NCBI RefSeq assembly: GCF_009856825.1
Contig: NZ_WVTD01000005.1
Span: forward strand, 62,001 to 126,000
Source: Novosphingobium silvae
GTDB taxonomy: Bacteria > Pseudomonadota > Alphaproteobacteria > Sphingomonadales > Sphingomonadaceae
DNA length: 64,000 bases
Direction: 5' to 3'
Numbering within the stretch: position 1 is the stretch's first letter; every line of letters begins with the position of its first letter. The position numbers were made by a program, and so were the translations under genes. The notes under the pieces are model-generated. The model had not been told where the DNA came from. It did no database searches and saw nothing but the letters and a program-made list of their open reading frames with translations. Of this stretch, positions 51,335 through 59,950 are shown one piece after another.

Positions 51335-52852
51335 ATGAATTCCCTGCTTCGACCTGCCTTGCCCTTCGCCGCACTTTTTGCGCTCGCGTCATGCGGGGAA
51401 AGCCCGGAGGCGGTTTTCCGAGACGCCCAGACGGCCTTCGCTCAGGAGAACTATCAGGAGGCGCGCCTTGACCTCGTAGAGGCTTTGCGTGCGCGACCGA
51501 CTGACCATGCGATGCTTGTCCTCCTGGCCGAGACGCACCTCAGGCTTGGCGATCCCGACAGCGCGGAATGGGCAATCGGTCGATTGGAGCGGGCCGGTGG
51601 CAAGCCGCCGGCCCGGATCAAGGCCGAAGTCGCCCTGTTGAGGCAGGACCCGACGTTGGCTCTCGACCTGCTGGGACGTGACGAGACTGTGGACGGTTGG
51701 CGTATCCGTGGGGAAGCATATGCGATGCTTGGCCAGGCGGACGCGGCGCGACACGCGTTCGAACAGGGGCTGAAAGCGGGCGGCAATGTGCGTCTTGGCT
51801 CGGCCTATGGCCGGGAACTGCTGCTTGCAGAGGATTTCGGCGCTGCGGGAAAGGTTCTGGCGCGGATGAGGTCATTGGCGCCGCAAAGCTACGAAACACT
51901 GGTGATGGCAGCCGATCTGGCCGCTGCACAGGGGCAGGACGAAGCAGCCATTGCAGCCTACCGCAGGACGATCGATGCCTTCCCGGACCGGGCCGCGCCC
52001 ATGCTGGCCCTCGCGAACCAATACGATGCGCTCGGCAAGGTGGACGATGCGATCAGCCTGGTCGAGCGAGCCGCGAAGATCGATGCCGGTGACCCTCAGG
52101 TAGAGGAACTGCGTTTCCAGCTCCTCTCGGAAAAAGGCGAGTGGGAGAAGATCAGGCTGGCGTTGCAAACGCGCGAGACTTCCCTGCAGCCGGGATCGGC
52201 ACTTAGCATGACGTATGGCGAGGCACTGCTGCGCCTCGGGCACGCGGAGCAGGCGCGCGTCATCTTCCGCCGTGCAGCGCTCGTTCTTCCCGGCAACCCT
52301 TATTCGCGGCTGATGCTCGGACAGGCAGAGCTTGCGACAGGCGACGCGCAAGGTGCCTGGAAGACCCTGGAGCCGCTTGCGCAGAGCAGCCTTGCGAGGC
52401 CCGAGGTGCTGGTTCAGGCGGAACAGGCGGCGCGCGCTGCGGGAGCGCCGGAAGCGGCGAAACTTCGCGCAAGGCTGGAACCTGCGCGGATTAAGGCGAC
52501 AATGGAGCTGGTGGAGCAGGGTGAAGATGCGCTCGCGCGCCAACAGTGGGCACGCGCCGTGGCGATCTACACTCGGCTGCTGCAGCGTGGTGAGGACGCG
52601 GAAGTGCTGAAACGGCTGGCGCTTGCACAAGGCCGCTTGGGTGATGCCGCCTCGGCCATTGCCCGGGCAGACAGGGCGCAGGCCCTTTCACCCGACAATC
52701 CGGACTACCTCTACGTAGCCGGCATCGTACGCCTCGACAGCGGGCGGGATGTCGGCGAGGCCGTTCGCTTGTTGGAGCGAGCTGCCGCCATCGATCCGGG
52801 TAACCGGGCCATTTCCCGGGACCTTGCGCGGGCAAAGGCCGCCGCCGGCTAA
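51335..52852 (+). CDS. TPR-repeat lipoprotein (PEP-CTERM-associated type)
   Basis: This is a 505-aa lipoprotein with a lipobox (LFALASC, Cys20) and TPR units through the whole length. Clear examples are AQTAFAQENYQEARLDLVEA, AYAMLGQADAARHAFEQGL and ALANQYDALGKVDDAISLVE. Such proteins have been tied to export of exopolysaccharide or PEP-CTERM proteins. Its convergent neighbour encodes a PEP-CTERM protein, which supports this. The ATG at 51335 is chosen because the lipobox then lies at a normal distance. Confidence 0.85.
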   Translation: MNSLLRPALPFAALFALASCGESPEAVFRDAQTAFAQENYQEARLDLVEALRARPTDHAMLVLLAETHLRLGDPDSAEWAIGRLERAGGKPPARIKAEVALLRQDPTLALDLLGRDETVDGWRIRGEAYAMLGQADAARHAFEQGLKAGGNVRLGSAYGRELLLAEDFGAAGKVLARMRSLAPQSYETLVMAADLAAAQGQDEAAIAAYRRTIDAFPDRAAPMLALANQYDALGKVDDAISLVERAAKIDAGDPQVEELRFQLLSEKGEWEKIRLALQTRETSLQPGSALSMTYGEALLRLGHAEQARVIFRRAALVLPGNPYSRLMLGQAELATGDAQGAWKTLEPLAQSSLARPEVLVQAEQAARAAGAPEAAKLRARLEPARIKATMELVEQGEDALARQQWARAVAIYTRLLQRGEDAEVLKRLALAQGRLGDAASAIARADRAQALSPDNPDYLYVAGIVRLDSGRDVGEAVRLLERAAAIDPGNRAISRDLARAKAAAG

Positions 52853-52902
52853 ACCGGCAGCGGCCCTTGAGGAGATAGTCTGGCGGCTGTCGCCAGGAGG
52901 AC

Positions 52903-53283
52903 TTAGGCGCGTGCCTTCCGGCGACGAGCGTAGGCCAGGCCGAGAAGGCTGAGGCCCAGCATGCCGAGCATGCCCGGCTCCGGAACCGCCGTGCCGCCCG
53001 ACGAACCGCCGGAAGTGGTGCCGCCCGAGGTCGTCGTACCACCGGACGTGGTCGTGCCGCCCGAAGTGGTCGTGCCGCCCGAGGTCGTGGTGCCGCCCGA
53101 AGTTGTCGTCGTGCCGCCCGAGGTGCTGCTGCTGGTGGAGGTGCTGCCGCCGCACTGCTTCTTGCCGGACGAGTGGCCGCAGTTGCAGTAGTGCTTATGG
53201 CCCCAGGTGGCCTGCGCCGGAGTAGCCAGGCCGATGGTTGCGGCGGTGGTGATGGAAAGCGCGAGCAGCGTCTTGCGGAGCAT
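52903..53283 (-). CDS. PEP-CTERM protein with Thr/Ser/Gly repeat
   Basis: This is a 126-aa secreted protein. The signal peptide is cut near TPAQATW, residue 26. A short Cys/His-rich segment follows (HKHYCNCGHSSGKKQCGG). Six or so SGGTTT-like repeats cover residues 55-97. The C-terminal PEP-CTERM tripartite signal is VPEPGMLGMLGLSLLGLAYA followed by RRRKARA. It should be handled by an exosortase, which is not in the window. Low-complexity Thr/Ser may be glycosylated. Confidence 0.88.
   Translation of the reverse strand: MLRKTLLALSITTAATIGLATPAQATWGHKHYCNCGHSSGKKQCGGSTSTSSSTSGGTTTTSGGTTTSGGTTTSGGTTTSGGTTTSGGTTSGGSSGGTAVPEPGMLGMLGLSLLGLAYARRRKARA
52993..53121. repeat. 18-bp tandem repeat encoding SGGTTT
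   Basis: The repeat lies inside the PEP-CTERM gene. An 18-bp unit recurs about six times with minor third-position differences. It is a coding tandem array with no spacer and therefore not a CRISPR. It is likely to vary in copy number between strains. Confidence 0.85.
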
Positions 53284-53424
53284 TGGTTGGTTTCCCCTGT
53301 AGTCGGTTAAGTTGATTGACCAAGCTTACGCAACGACCGTGCCAAACGCCGATTACTCTCGTTTTTGAGCGCCAGACCGCCTTTGGTAAGCGACGGTTGT
53401 AAACTAACTCGACATCATGAAGCT

Positions 53425-54000
53425 TCAGGGTTGCTGACGAAGCGCCACATCGTTCATGAAGCGTGTGTCGTCCCCCGCTGCCAACCGGTCAGCCTCGGCG
53501 GCGACGGCGCCCAGCATATCGGCCAGCGGGTCCATCTCAGCCTTGGCATAATTGCCAAGGACGTGACCGGTTACCCGATCCTTGTGCCCGGGATGCCCGA
53601 TTCCCAGGCGAACCCTGCGAAAGTCGGCGCCAAGGTGCTGATCTATCGACCGCAGTCCGTTATGTCCGGCGTGCCCGCCGCCCTGCTTCACCTTCACCTT
53701 GAATGGCGGCAGGTCGAGTTCGTCGTGGAACACGGTGATGGCCGAGAGGTCGAGCTTGTAGAAGCGCATCGCCTCCCCGACGGAGCGCCCGCTCTCGTTC
53801 ATGAACGTGGCCGGCTTGAGCAGCAGGATCTTGTCGCTGCCGATGCGCCCTTCCTGTAGCCACCCCAGGAACTTCTTCTGCACCGGACCGAAGTTGTGGA
53901 TGTCCGCCAGGGCGTCGACTACCATGAATCCGACGTTGTGGCGGTTGAAGGTGTATTGCGGACCGGGATTGCCCAGACCGACCCAGAGCTGCGTGGCCAT
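53425..54000 (-). CDS. pth: Peptidyl-tRNA hydrolase
   Basis: This is a 191-aa enzyme that releases tRNA from peptidyl-tRNA that has dropped off the ribosome. It has N11 and H21 in LGNPGPQYTFNRHNVGF, and the catalytic Asp in TVFHDELDLPP near residue 94 (E. coli N10, H20, D93). KPATFMNESGRSVG and GGHAGHNGLRSI are also present. It follows rplY on the same strand, separated by a terminator. Confidence 0.97.
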   Translation of the reverse strand: MATQLWVGLGNPGPQYTFNRHNVGFMVVDALADIHNFGPVQKKFLGWLQEGRIGSDKILLLKPATFMNESGRSVGEAMRFYKLDLSAITVFHDELDLPPFKVKVKQGGGHAGHNGLRSIDQHLGADFRRVRLGIGHPGHKDRVTGHVLGNYAKAEMDPLADMLGAVAAEADRLAAGDDTRFMNDVALRQQP

Positions 54001-54044
54001 TGCGGTTCCTTGGCTGCATCAATCAACAGGTCTGACAAAGAAAA

Positions 54045-54071
54045 GGCCCCTCCCGCAGTGCGGGAAGGGCC
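54045..54071 (-). terminator. Rho-independent terminator after rplY
   Basis: A 12-bp stem (GGCCCCTCCCGC / GCGGGAAGGGCC, one imperfect pair) with a three-base loop lies 26 bp downstream of the rplY stop. On the transcribed minus strand it is followed by TTTTCTTTG. It is a standard intrinsic terminator, between rplY and pth. Confidence 0.85.
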
Positions 54072-54097
54072 GATTCAAAACCGAAGCTGAAGAAGGC

Positions 54098-54715
54098 TTA
54101 CTGGCCTTCACCCTCTTCGTTGCCGTCCTCGCCTTCCGCGCTGCGCAGCGCGGAGGGAGCGGCGATCGTGGCGATCGTGAAGTCACGATCGGTGATCGCG
54201 CTCTCGACGCCCGAGGGCAGCTTGACGTGGCTGATGTGGATCGATTCGCCCACGTCGAAACCGGTCACGTCGATGCTGATCTCGTGCGGGATCTTCTCGG
54301 CGTCACAGACCAGCTCGAGGTCGTGGCGAACGATGTTCAGCACGCCGCCGCGCTTCAGGCCCGGCGAAAGCTCTTCGTTCTCGAAGACCACGGGCACGTT
54401 GACGTGAACCGTCGCGCCCTTGGCGAGGCGCAGGAAGTCGGCGTGCACCGGGCGGTCGGTGACGGGGTGGAAGGCAACGTCCTTCGGCTGCGTCCGGAAC
54501 TTCTGGCCGCCCACTTCGACTTCGACGATCGAGTTGAAGAAGTGACCGGTCATGAGCTGACGGGTCAGCTCCTTCTCCTCGACGTGGATCACGAGGGGTT
54601 CTTCCTTGCCGCCGTAGACGACGGCGGGGACGCGGCCGTTGCGACGCAGATCACGGGAGGCTCCCTTGCCAGCCCGTTCACGCGTCTCGGCCGGCAGGTT
54701 AAGCGTATCGCTCAT
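54098..54715 (-). CDS. rplY: 50S ribosomal protein L25/general stress protein Ctc
   Basis: This 205-aa long-form L25 binds 5S rRNA. The N-terminal L25 domain has [20 protein letters not shown] and [12 protein letters not shown]; the C-terminal TL5-type domain holds [20 protein letters not shown]. The tail is acidic ([11 protein letters not shown]). It starts at the ATG at 54715, followed downstream by an intrinsic terminator and pth. Confidence 0.95.
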   Translation of the reverse strand: MSDTLNLPAETRERAGKGASRDLRRNGRVPAVVYGGKEEPLVIHVEEKELTRQLMTGHFFNSIVEVEVGGQKFRTQPKDVAFHPVTDRPVHADFLRLAKGATVHVNVPVVFENEELSPGLKRGGVLNIVRHDLELVCDAEKIPHEISIDVTGFDVGESIHISHVKLPSGVESAITDRDFTIATIAAPSALRSAEGEDGNEEGEGQ

Positions 54716-54863
54716 GGGACTTGCCTTTCAAAACTGGATAGTGTCGGCCGACGCCGCTCATCGACATCGTGCCGCCCGCCACGCCTCCAGGGATGACCAT
54801 GACGGGAAGCGGCGGCCCTTACCCGCAAGCTCCCTAAAAGACAAGCCATGATCCCACGCCGTG

Positions 54864-55727
54864 TCACTCAACACGGACAACCCGGAACCCCCTTGCGGCA
54901 AGCATCGCCGGGAGGCCGTCCGGGCCAGCCATGTGAGCTGCCCCCACAGCCACGAAGGGGCGCTTCCCGGATCGGATCTGGCGCGCGATCAAGCCCGTCC
55001 ATCGGAGGTTACGTCCCGTGAACAGGACTTGCCGAAGCTCGGGATCCGCAAGTAGGCCCGCGCGGGTCTCCTTTTCGATTGCCGTCATGTCGCCGCTGCG
55101 CCAGCTCTTGGCCAGGCCGCGGTCCGGCGCCGCAGCTTCCTTGACTACGGCGGCAAGCAGGTCACGTTGTTCACGCTCGGGCAGGCTGTCGAACAGGCCG
55201 AGTTGCCGGGCGGCGCCTTCCAGCTCCAGAACCGGCCTCGCGCCTGCCGCGGCGATCACCGCCCTGTCGACACCGTAGCGCGTATCCTCTCCCTCGGCTC
55301 CAGCGCGTGCGATGGTCAAAGCGGCCGCCCATGTGTCCATTTCGGCGAAGTCGTGGTCGGCATGGCCGCTTTTCTTCAGGAGCTTTTCAACGGCGGGACG
55401 ATCCTGAGGAGCGACCCGCAATGACAACGGCGGCTCACCTTCGCTGCGCGCAAGTTCGGCAAAGGTGGCTGCGACCTCTCGTTCGTCCGCAAGGTTCGCC
55501 ACTTCGACCATGACCGTGCCTGACCGTTCGAACGCAGCAGCAACCGCCGGAGTGCGCCAGTTCACCGGACGATCCGAAGAGTGAATCGTACCGAACAGCC
55601 AGCCTACATGCCCCTCTCGGTCCACGACTCGCCAGAGAGCCGGGTCGGCCTCGTGCGACTGCGGCGAGCAGGCGAAGAGAACGGCGGCCAGCAGCAACGC
55701 AGCGGGAATACGAAAGCTGCAGGGCAC
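54864..55727 (-). CDS. TraB/GumN family lipoprotein
   Basis: This is a 287-aa protein of the TraB/GumN (DUF/Tiki-like) family, a fold related to metal-dependent peptidases. A lipobox-like LFAC with Cys at 19 follows the signal peptide. The N-terminal WLFGTIHSSDRPVNW holds the conserved GTIH motif, and the C-terminal VAVGAAHMAGPDGLPAML carries the GxxHxxG motif; both may form a metal site. It lies 3 bp after a paralogue in the same operon. The name is unrelated to the conjugation protein TraB. Confidence 0.85.
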   Translation of the reverse strand: MPCSFRIPAALLLAAVLFACSPQSHEADPALWRVVDREGHVGWLFGTIHSSDRPVNWRTPAVAAAFERSGTVMVEVANLADEREVAATFAELARSEGEPPLSLRVAPQDRPAVEKLLKKSGHADHDFAEMDTWAAALTIARAGAEGEDTRYGVDRAVIAAAGARPVLELEGAARQLGLFDSLPEREQRDLLAAVVKEAAAPDRGLAKSWRSGDMTAIEKETRAGLLADPELRQVLFTGRNLRWTGLIARQIRSGKRPFVAVGAAHMAGPDGLPAMLAARGFRVVRVE

Positions 55728-55730
55728 GAC

Positions 55731-56654
55731 TTATTGCACGCGCGTGGAGGTGATGCCGGAGGCGGCAAGTTGGTCCTGAACGCTCCCGGCGCCAGCGAGG
55801 TGCCCAGCGCCTACGGCGACGAAAACCGTTCCCGGCCTATCAAGCCGCTCCTTCAGCCAACGCGCCCATGCGACATTGCGATCCGTGATCAGGACCCGGC
55901 GCATATGTGCATCGCTCTCGTCTTCATTGAGAAGCGCGGCCAGATGCTCGGCGTCGCCACTCTTCCATGCCTGAACCATCGCATCGATGTCGGCCCTGAC
56001 GGTGGGAAGCTGGGCTATGACCTCGGCGAGGTAAGAGCGCTGCGTCTCCTCCGGCAGTTCGTCGAACAGGCCAATCTGGTACTCCGCCGTTTCGAAGGCG
56101 TGATTGCGCATGTGGCGGGCCCTGGCACGGGATTCGACCTGCGCATCGATGCCGCTTTCCGTGTTGTAGCCCGCGTTCCTGAGCGGGATCAGCGTCAGCA
56201 TCAGAGCCGCTAGCCAGGTGTCGTTCGCGTCGAATGCAGCCGGCGCTATCCCGGCCGCGACCATCGCCGCTTCGTATTCGGTTCGAAGTGCGGGGGGCAG
56301 GGTTTCGCGAAGGTTCCTGCCGTCGCTTCGCATACTCCTGCGAGCGATCACGCCCTGGGTTTCCGCAGTCCCATCGATGGGAATTTCCGTCACCAGTTCC
56401 TCCGCCTCGTCGAAGGCAGCAGATACGGGTCCTTTGTACCAGCGGACATCTTCCGGAAGAACGTGGATCGTTCCAAACAGCCAGATCGTCGTGTCTTCAT
56501 CCGCAACCTTCCAGAGGGCAGGGCGCACCTGCGCTGCAGGGCCTGGCTCGTTCGAGGACAAGGGTTGCGCCATCACTGGAACGGGCAACAGCGCCAGCGG
56601 TGCGCAAGCGGAAGCGCTCAGAAGCGAGCGGAGCCAGATGCGGAGGAAAGACAT
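55731..56654 (-). CDS. TraB/GumN family protein, periplasmic
   Basis: This is a 307-aa paralogue of the next gene. A signal peptide (LLSASACAPLALLPVPVMAQ) ends near residue 30. IWLFGTIHVLPEDVRWY and VAVGAGHLAGAGSVQDQLA carry the two conserved metal-site motifs (GTIH, GxGHxxG). The middle shows helical sequence without repeats. The gene is divergent from glyQ and followed at 3 bp by the lipoprotein paralogue. Function is not established; the family is linked to proteolysis of secreted proteins in animals. Confidence 0.85.
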   Translation of the reverse strand: MSFLRIWLRSLLSASACAPLALLPVPVMAQPLSSNEPGPAAQVRPALWKVADEDTTIWLFGTIHVLPEDVRWYKGPVSAAFDEAEELVTEIPIDGTAETQGVIARRSMRSDGRNLRETLPPALRTEYEAAMVAAGIAPAAFDANDTWLAALMLTLIPLRNAGYNTESGIDAQVESRARARHMRNHAFETAEYQIGLFDELPEETQRSYLAEVIAQLPTVRADIDAMVQAWKSGDAEHLAALLNEDESDAHMRRVLITDRNVAWARWLKERLDRPGTVFVAVGAGHLAGAGSVQDQLAASGITSTRVQ

Positions 56655-56861
56655 CGAAATTCCTGTAGAGCGGGGTGCAAAGCGACAGACAGGGCTCGCC
56701 TATGCACGAAACATGTTTGCGGATGAAGGGGAAGACAACGCAGAGGACGCGCCCCGGAAAGGATGCAACAGGAAAGCGCGACTTCAGCATGTTCTTTGCG
56801 CAGTTGATTTGACAGGCTCGATCCGCCAAAGGCTGCGAGCCTCGATATTCACGGGAAAACG

Positions 56862-57776
56862 ATGACCGCCGCGCCAAAGGCACCAGCACAGCCGCTCAGC
56901 TTCCAGGACATGATCCTGACGCTCCATGATTTCTGGAGCAAGCAGGGATGTCTCATCCTGCAGCCCTACGACATGCGGATGGGTGCGGGCACCTTCCACC
57001 CGGCTACCACCCTTCGAGCGCTGGGACCGGAACCGTGGAAGGCGGCCTATGTCCAGCCCTCCCGCCGGCCGACGGATGGTCGGTACGGCGAGAACCCCAA
57101 CCGGCTGCAGCATTACTACCAGTACCAGGTGATCCTGAAGCCCAATCCCGAGAACCTGCAGGAGCTTTACCTTCAGAGCCTTGCCGCCATCGGTGTCGAT
57201 CCGCTTGCGCATGACATCCGGTTCGTGGAGGACGACTGGGAAAGCCCGACGCTAGGTGCATGGGGTCTGGGCTGGGAAGTATGGTGCGACGGCATGGAAG
57301 TGACGCAGTTCACGTACTTCCAGCAGGTTGGCGGCTTTGACTGCAAGCCCGTCGCGGGCGAACTGACCTATGGGCTCGAACGACTGGCCATGTACATCCA
57401 GGGCGTGGACTGGGTCTACGACCTTCGGTTCAACAACGAAGGCGTGACTTACGGAGACGTCTTCCTCGCCAACGAGCAGCAGCAGTCGAAGTACAACTTC
57501 GAGATCGCCGACACCGATGCGCTCTTTGCCGGGTTCAGGGCTGCCGAAGCGGAATGCATGCGCTGCATCGATGCGAAGGTTCCCCTTGCCGCGTATGATC
57601 AGGCGATCGAGGCGTCGCACCTTTTCAATCTGCTGCAAGCGCGCGGCGTGATATCGGTGCAAGAGCGCGCCAGCTACATGGCGCGGGTACGTGACCTCGC
57701 CAAGGGTTCATGCCAGGCATGGATCGACGTAAACAAGGACAAGTGGGAAGCGAAGTTCCCCGGGTGGAGCGTATGA
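56862..57776 (+). CDS. glyQ: Glycyl-tRNA synthetase alpha subunit
   Basis: This is a 304-aa class II synthetase subunit. The start [19 protein letters not shown], the motif [20 protein letters not shown] and [20 protein letters not shown] are nearly invariant in GlyQ. It is complete and overlaps glyS by 4 bp (ATGA). It forms an alpha2-beta2 enzyme with GlyS that charges tRNA-Gly. Confidence 0.98.
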   Translation: MTAAPKAPAQPLSFQDMILTLHDFWSKQGCLILQPYDMRMGAGTFHPATTLRALGPEPWKAAYVQPSRRPTDGRYGENPNRLQHYYQYQVILKPNPENLQELYLQSLAAIGVDPLAHDIRFVEDDWESPTLGAWGLGWEVWCDGMEVTQFTYFQQVGGFDCKPVAGELTYGLERLAMYIQGVDWVYDLRFNNEGVTYGDVFLANEQQQSKYNFEIADTDALFAGFRAAEAECMRCIDAKVPLAAYDQAIEASHLFNLLQARGVISVQERASYMARVRDLAKGSCQAWIDVNKDKWEAKFPGWSV

Positions 57777-59890
57777 CCGACTTCCTTCTCGAGCTGCGCA
57801 GCGAAGAAATCCCGGCGCGCATGCAGGCCGGCGCCCGCGCGGACTTGGAAAAGCTGTTCCACAAGGAAATGGAAGCCGCAGGCGTGACGCCGGCGCAGAT
57901 CACGGTCTGGTCGACTCCGCGGCGGCTTGCCCTGATCGCCAGTGGTCTTCCGGAAACAACGGAGGCGGTGAGCGAGGAAACCAAAGGGCCGGCAACCAGC
58001 GCACCTGAGCAGGCGTTGGAAGGGTTTCTGCGCAAGACCGGACTGACGCGGGAACAGCTTCAGGTTCGTGACGTCAAAGGCAAGGACACGTACTTCGCCG
58101 TCGTGGAGAAGCCCGGCCGTGCCTTGAAGGATGTGCTTGCCGAAGCTGTGCCGGCCATCGTCCGGGCATTCCCCTGGCCGAAATCCCAACGTTGGGGGGC
58201 TTCCTCGATCTCGACGGAGTCGCTGCGCTGGGTGCGTCCGCTCTCGGGCATCGTCGCGATCCTGGGTGAGGACCTGGTCGAGTGCGAGGTGGGGGGCATC
58301 CGCTCGGGCTATGCGACTAAGGGCCACCGCTTCCACGCACCCGGTGACATCACCATCGGCGGTGCGGACGACTATGCCGCGAAGCTGTCGGCCTGCCACG
58401 TGATCGTCGATCACGTCGAGCGCCAGGACCTGATTCGCGACGAGGCACGCAACGTCGCGGCCGCAGCAGGCCTCACCCTTGTCGAGGATGAAGGACTGGT
58501 TGTCGAGAACGCGGGCCTCACCGAATGGCCTGTGCCGCTCCTCGGGCGCTTTGACGAGGCGTTCCTTGATGTGCCGCCCGAAGTGATTCAGCTGACCGCG
58601 CGCGTGAACCAGAAGTACTTCGTGTGCGAAGATGGGCAGGGCAAGCTGGCGAACGCTTTCGTCTGCACGGCCAACATCGATGCCACGGACGGCGGGGAGG
58701 GGATCGTCGCGGGCAATCGCAAGGTTCTTGCGGCCCGCCTCGCCGACGCACGCTTCTTCTGGGAGCAGGACAAGAAAACCTCGCTTTCGGTTCACGCCGA
58801 GAAGCTGGGTCGCATCACCTTCCACGAAAAGCTCGGCAGCGTCGCCGAGAAGGTTCAGCGCGTTGCGCAGCTGGCCGAGTGGCTGGCTGCGGAAGGGATC
58901 GTTCCAGCTTGCGACCCGGCACTGGCTCGCCAGGCGGCGGAGTTGTGCAAGGCAGACCTCGTGACCGAGATGGTCGGCGAATTCCCTGAACTGCAAGGTC
59001 TGATGGGAGGCTATTACGCCCGCGCGGAGGGGCTGCCCGAAGCGGTCGCCGACGCTATTCGGGACCATTACAAGCCAGTCGGGCAGGGAGACGATGTGCC
59101 CGCCGCGCCGGTCACCGTCGCTGTGTCCCTGGCGGACAAGCTGGACACGCTCCGCAGTTTCTTCGCGATCGACGAAAAGCCGACCGGCTCCAAGGATCCG
59201 TTCGCGCTGCGCCGCGCCGCTCTGGGCATCATCCGCATAATCACCGAGAACAATCTTCGGTTTGCCGTGGCCGAGGGCGATCTTCTCGACTTCTTCGCCG
59301 ACCGCCTCAAGGTTCAGCAGAAGGAAGCCGGTGTTCGTCACGACCTGATCGATGCAGTGTTCGCCCTGGGGGGCGAGAATGATCTTGTCCGTCTTCTGAC
59401 ACGTGTCCATGCTCTACAGGCATTCGTTGCCACCGAGGATGGCGCGAACCTGCTCGCTGGCTACAAGCGCGCGGCCAACATCCTCAAGAAGGAAGACTGG
59501 CAAGGCGTAGAGGCGGAAATCGCGCAGACCGGTGAAGAGGATCCGCTCGTTCTGGTCGAAGATCCCGATCTCGCGGATGTGATCGCGGCCAAGATGGAAA
59601 TGCGTCACGAGGCGGAGCGCGGTCGGGGCTATACTCCTGAACCGGCAGAGAAAAATCTCATGGACGCATTGGACGCTGCGGAACCCGAAGCTGCAAACGC
59701 AGTTGCAGCAGAGGACTTCGCATCTGCGATGATGGCCCTGGCTTCTCTTCGCGCGCCAATCGACGCGTTCTTTGACCAGGTGACTGTCAACGATACCGAC
59801 GTCAACAAACGATATTCGCGACTGGCCCTGCTTGCCCGCTTGCGTGCTGCAGTGCACAATGTTGCCGATTTCTCGCGGATCGAGGGGTAG
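57773..59890 (+). CDS. glyS: Glycyl-tRNA synthetase beta subunit
   Basis: This is a 705-aa subunit. It opens [18 protein letters not shown]. It contains TRNA-binding and HD-like parts with [19 protein letters not shown] and [20 protein letters not shown]. The ATG at 57773 overlaps the glyQ stop; the upstream ATG in the same frame at 57710 lies inside glyQ and is not used. The long minus-strand frame opposite it is a shadow. Confidence 0.98.
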   Translation: MTDFLLELRSEEIPARMQAGARADLEKLFHKEMEAAGVTPAQITVWSTPRRLALIASGLPETTEAVSEETKGPATSAPEQALEGFLRKTGLTREQLQVRDVKGKDTYFAVVEKPGRALKDVLAEAVPAIVRAFPWPKSQRWGASSISTESLRWVRPLSGIVAILGEDLVECEVGGIRSGYATKGHRFHAPGDITIGGADDYAAKLSACHVIVDHVERQDLIRDEARNVAAAAGLTLVEDEGLVVENAGLTEWPVPLLGRFDEAFLDVPPEVIQLTARVNQKYFVCEDGQGKLANAFVCTANIDATDGGEGIVAGNRKVLAARLADARFFWEQDKKTSLSVHAEKLGRITFHEKLGSVAEKVQRVAQLAEWLAAEGIVPACDPALARQAAELCKADLVTEMVGEFPELQGLMGGYYARAEGLPEAVADAIRDHYKPVGQGDDVPAAPVTVAVSLADKLDTLRSFFAIDEKPTGSKDPFALRRAALGIIRIITENNLRFAVAEGDLLDFFADRLKVQQKEAGVRHDLIDAVFALGGENDLVRLLTRVHALQAFVATEDGANLLAGYKRAANILKKEDWQGVEAEIAQTGEEDPLVLVEDPDLADVIAAKMEMRHEAERGRGYTPEPAEKNLMDALDAAEPEAANAVAAEDFASAMMALASLRAPIDAFFDQVTVNDTDVNKRYSRLALLARLRAAVHNVADFSRIEG

Positions 59891-59950
59891 GAGGTTTTCC
59901 CCTCGTTCGTTCAACTTGCGCAATTCCTGTTCGGGAAAGTTAGGGGATAG

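Noticed and set aside
52993..53121. Tandem repeat that might be read as a CRISPR array
   Set aside because: The 18-bp units are contiguous without spacers and lie in frame within a PEP-CTERM gene.
54864..56654. TraB-named proteins as a second conjugation locus
   Set aside because: The TraB/GumN family (GTIH motif) is unrelated to the conjugative TraB/VirB10 protein; these genes sit in core genome.
57674..59410. Long minus-strand open frame (578 codons) opposite glyS
   Set aside because: It is antisense to a strongly conserved gene, lacks any family motif and arises from high-GC codon bias.
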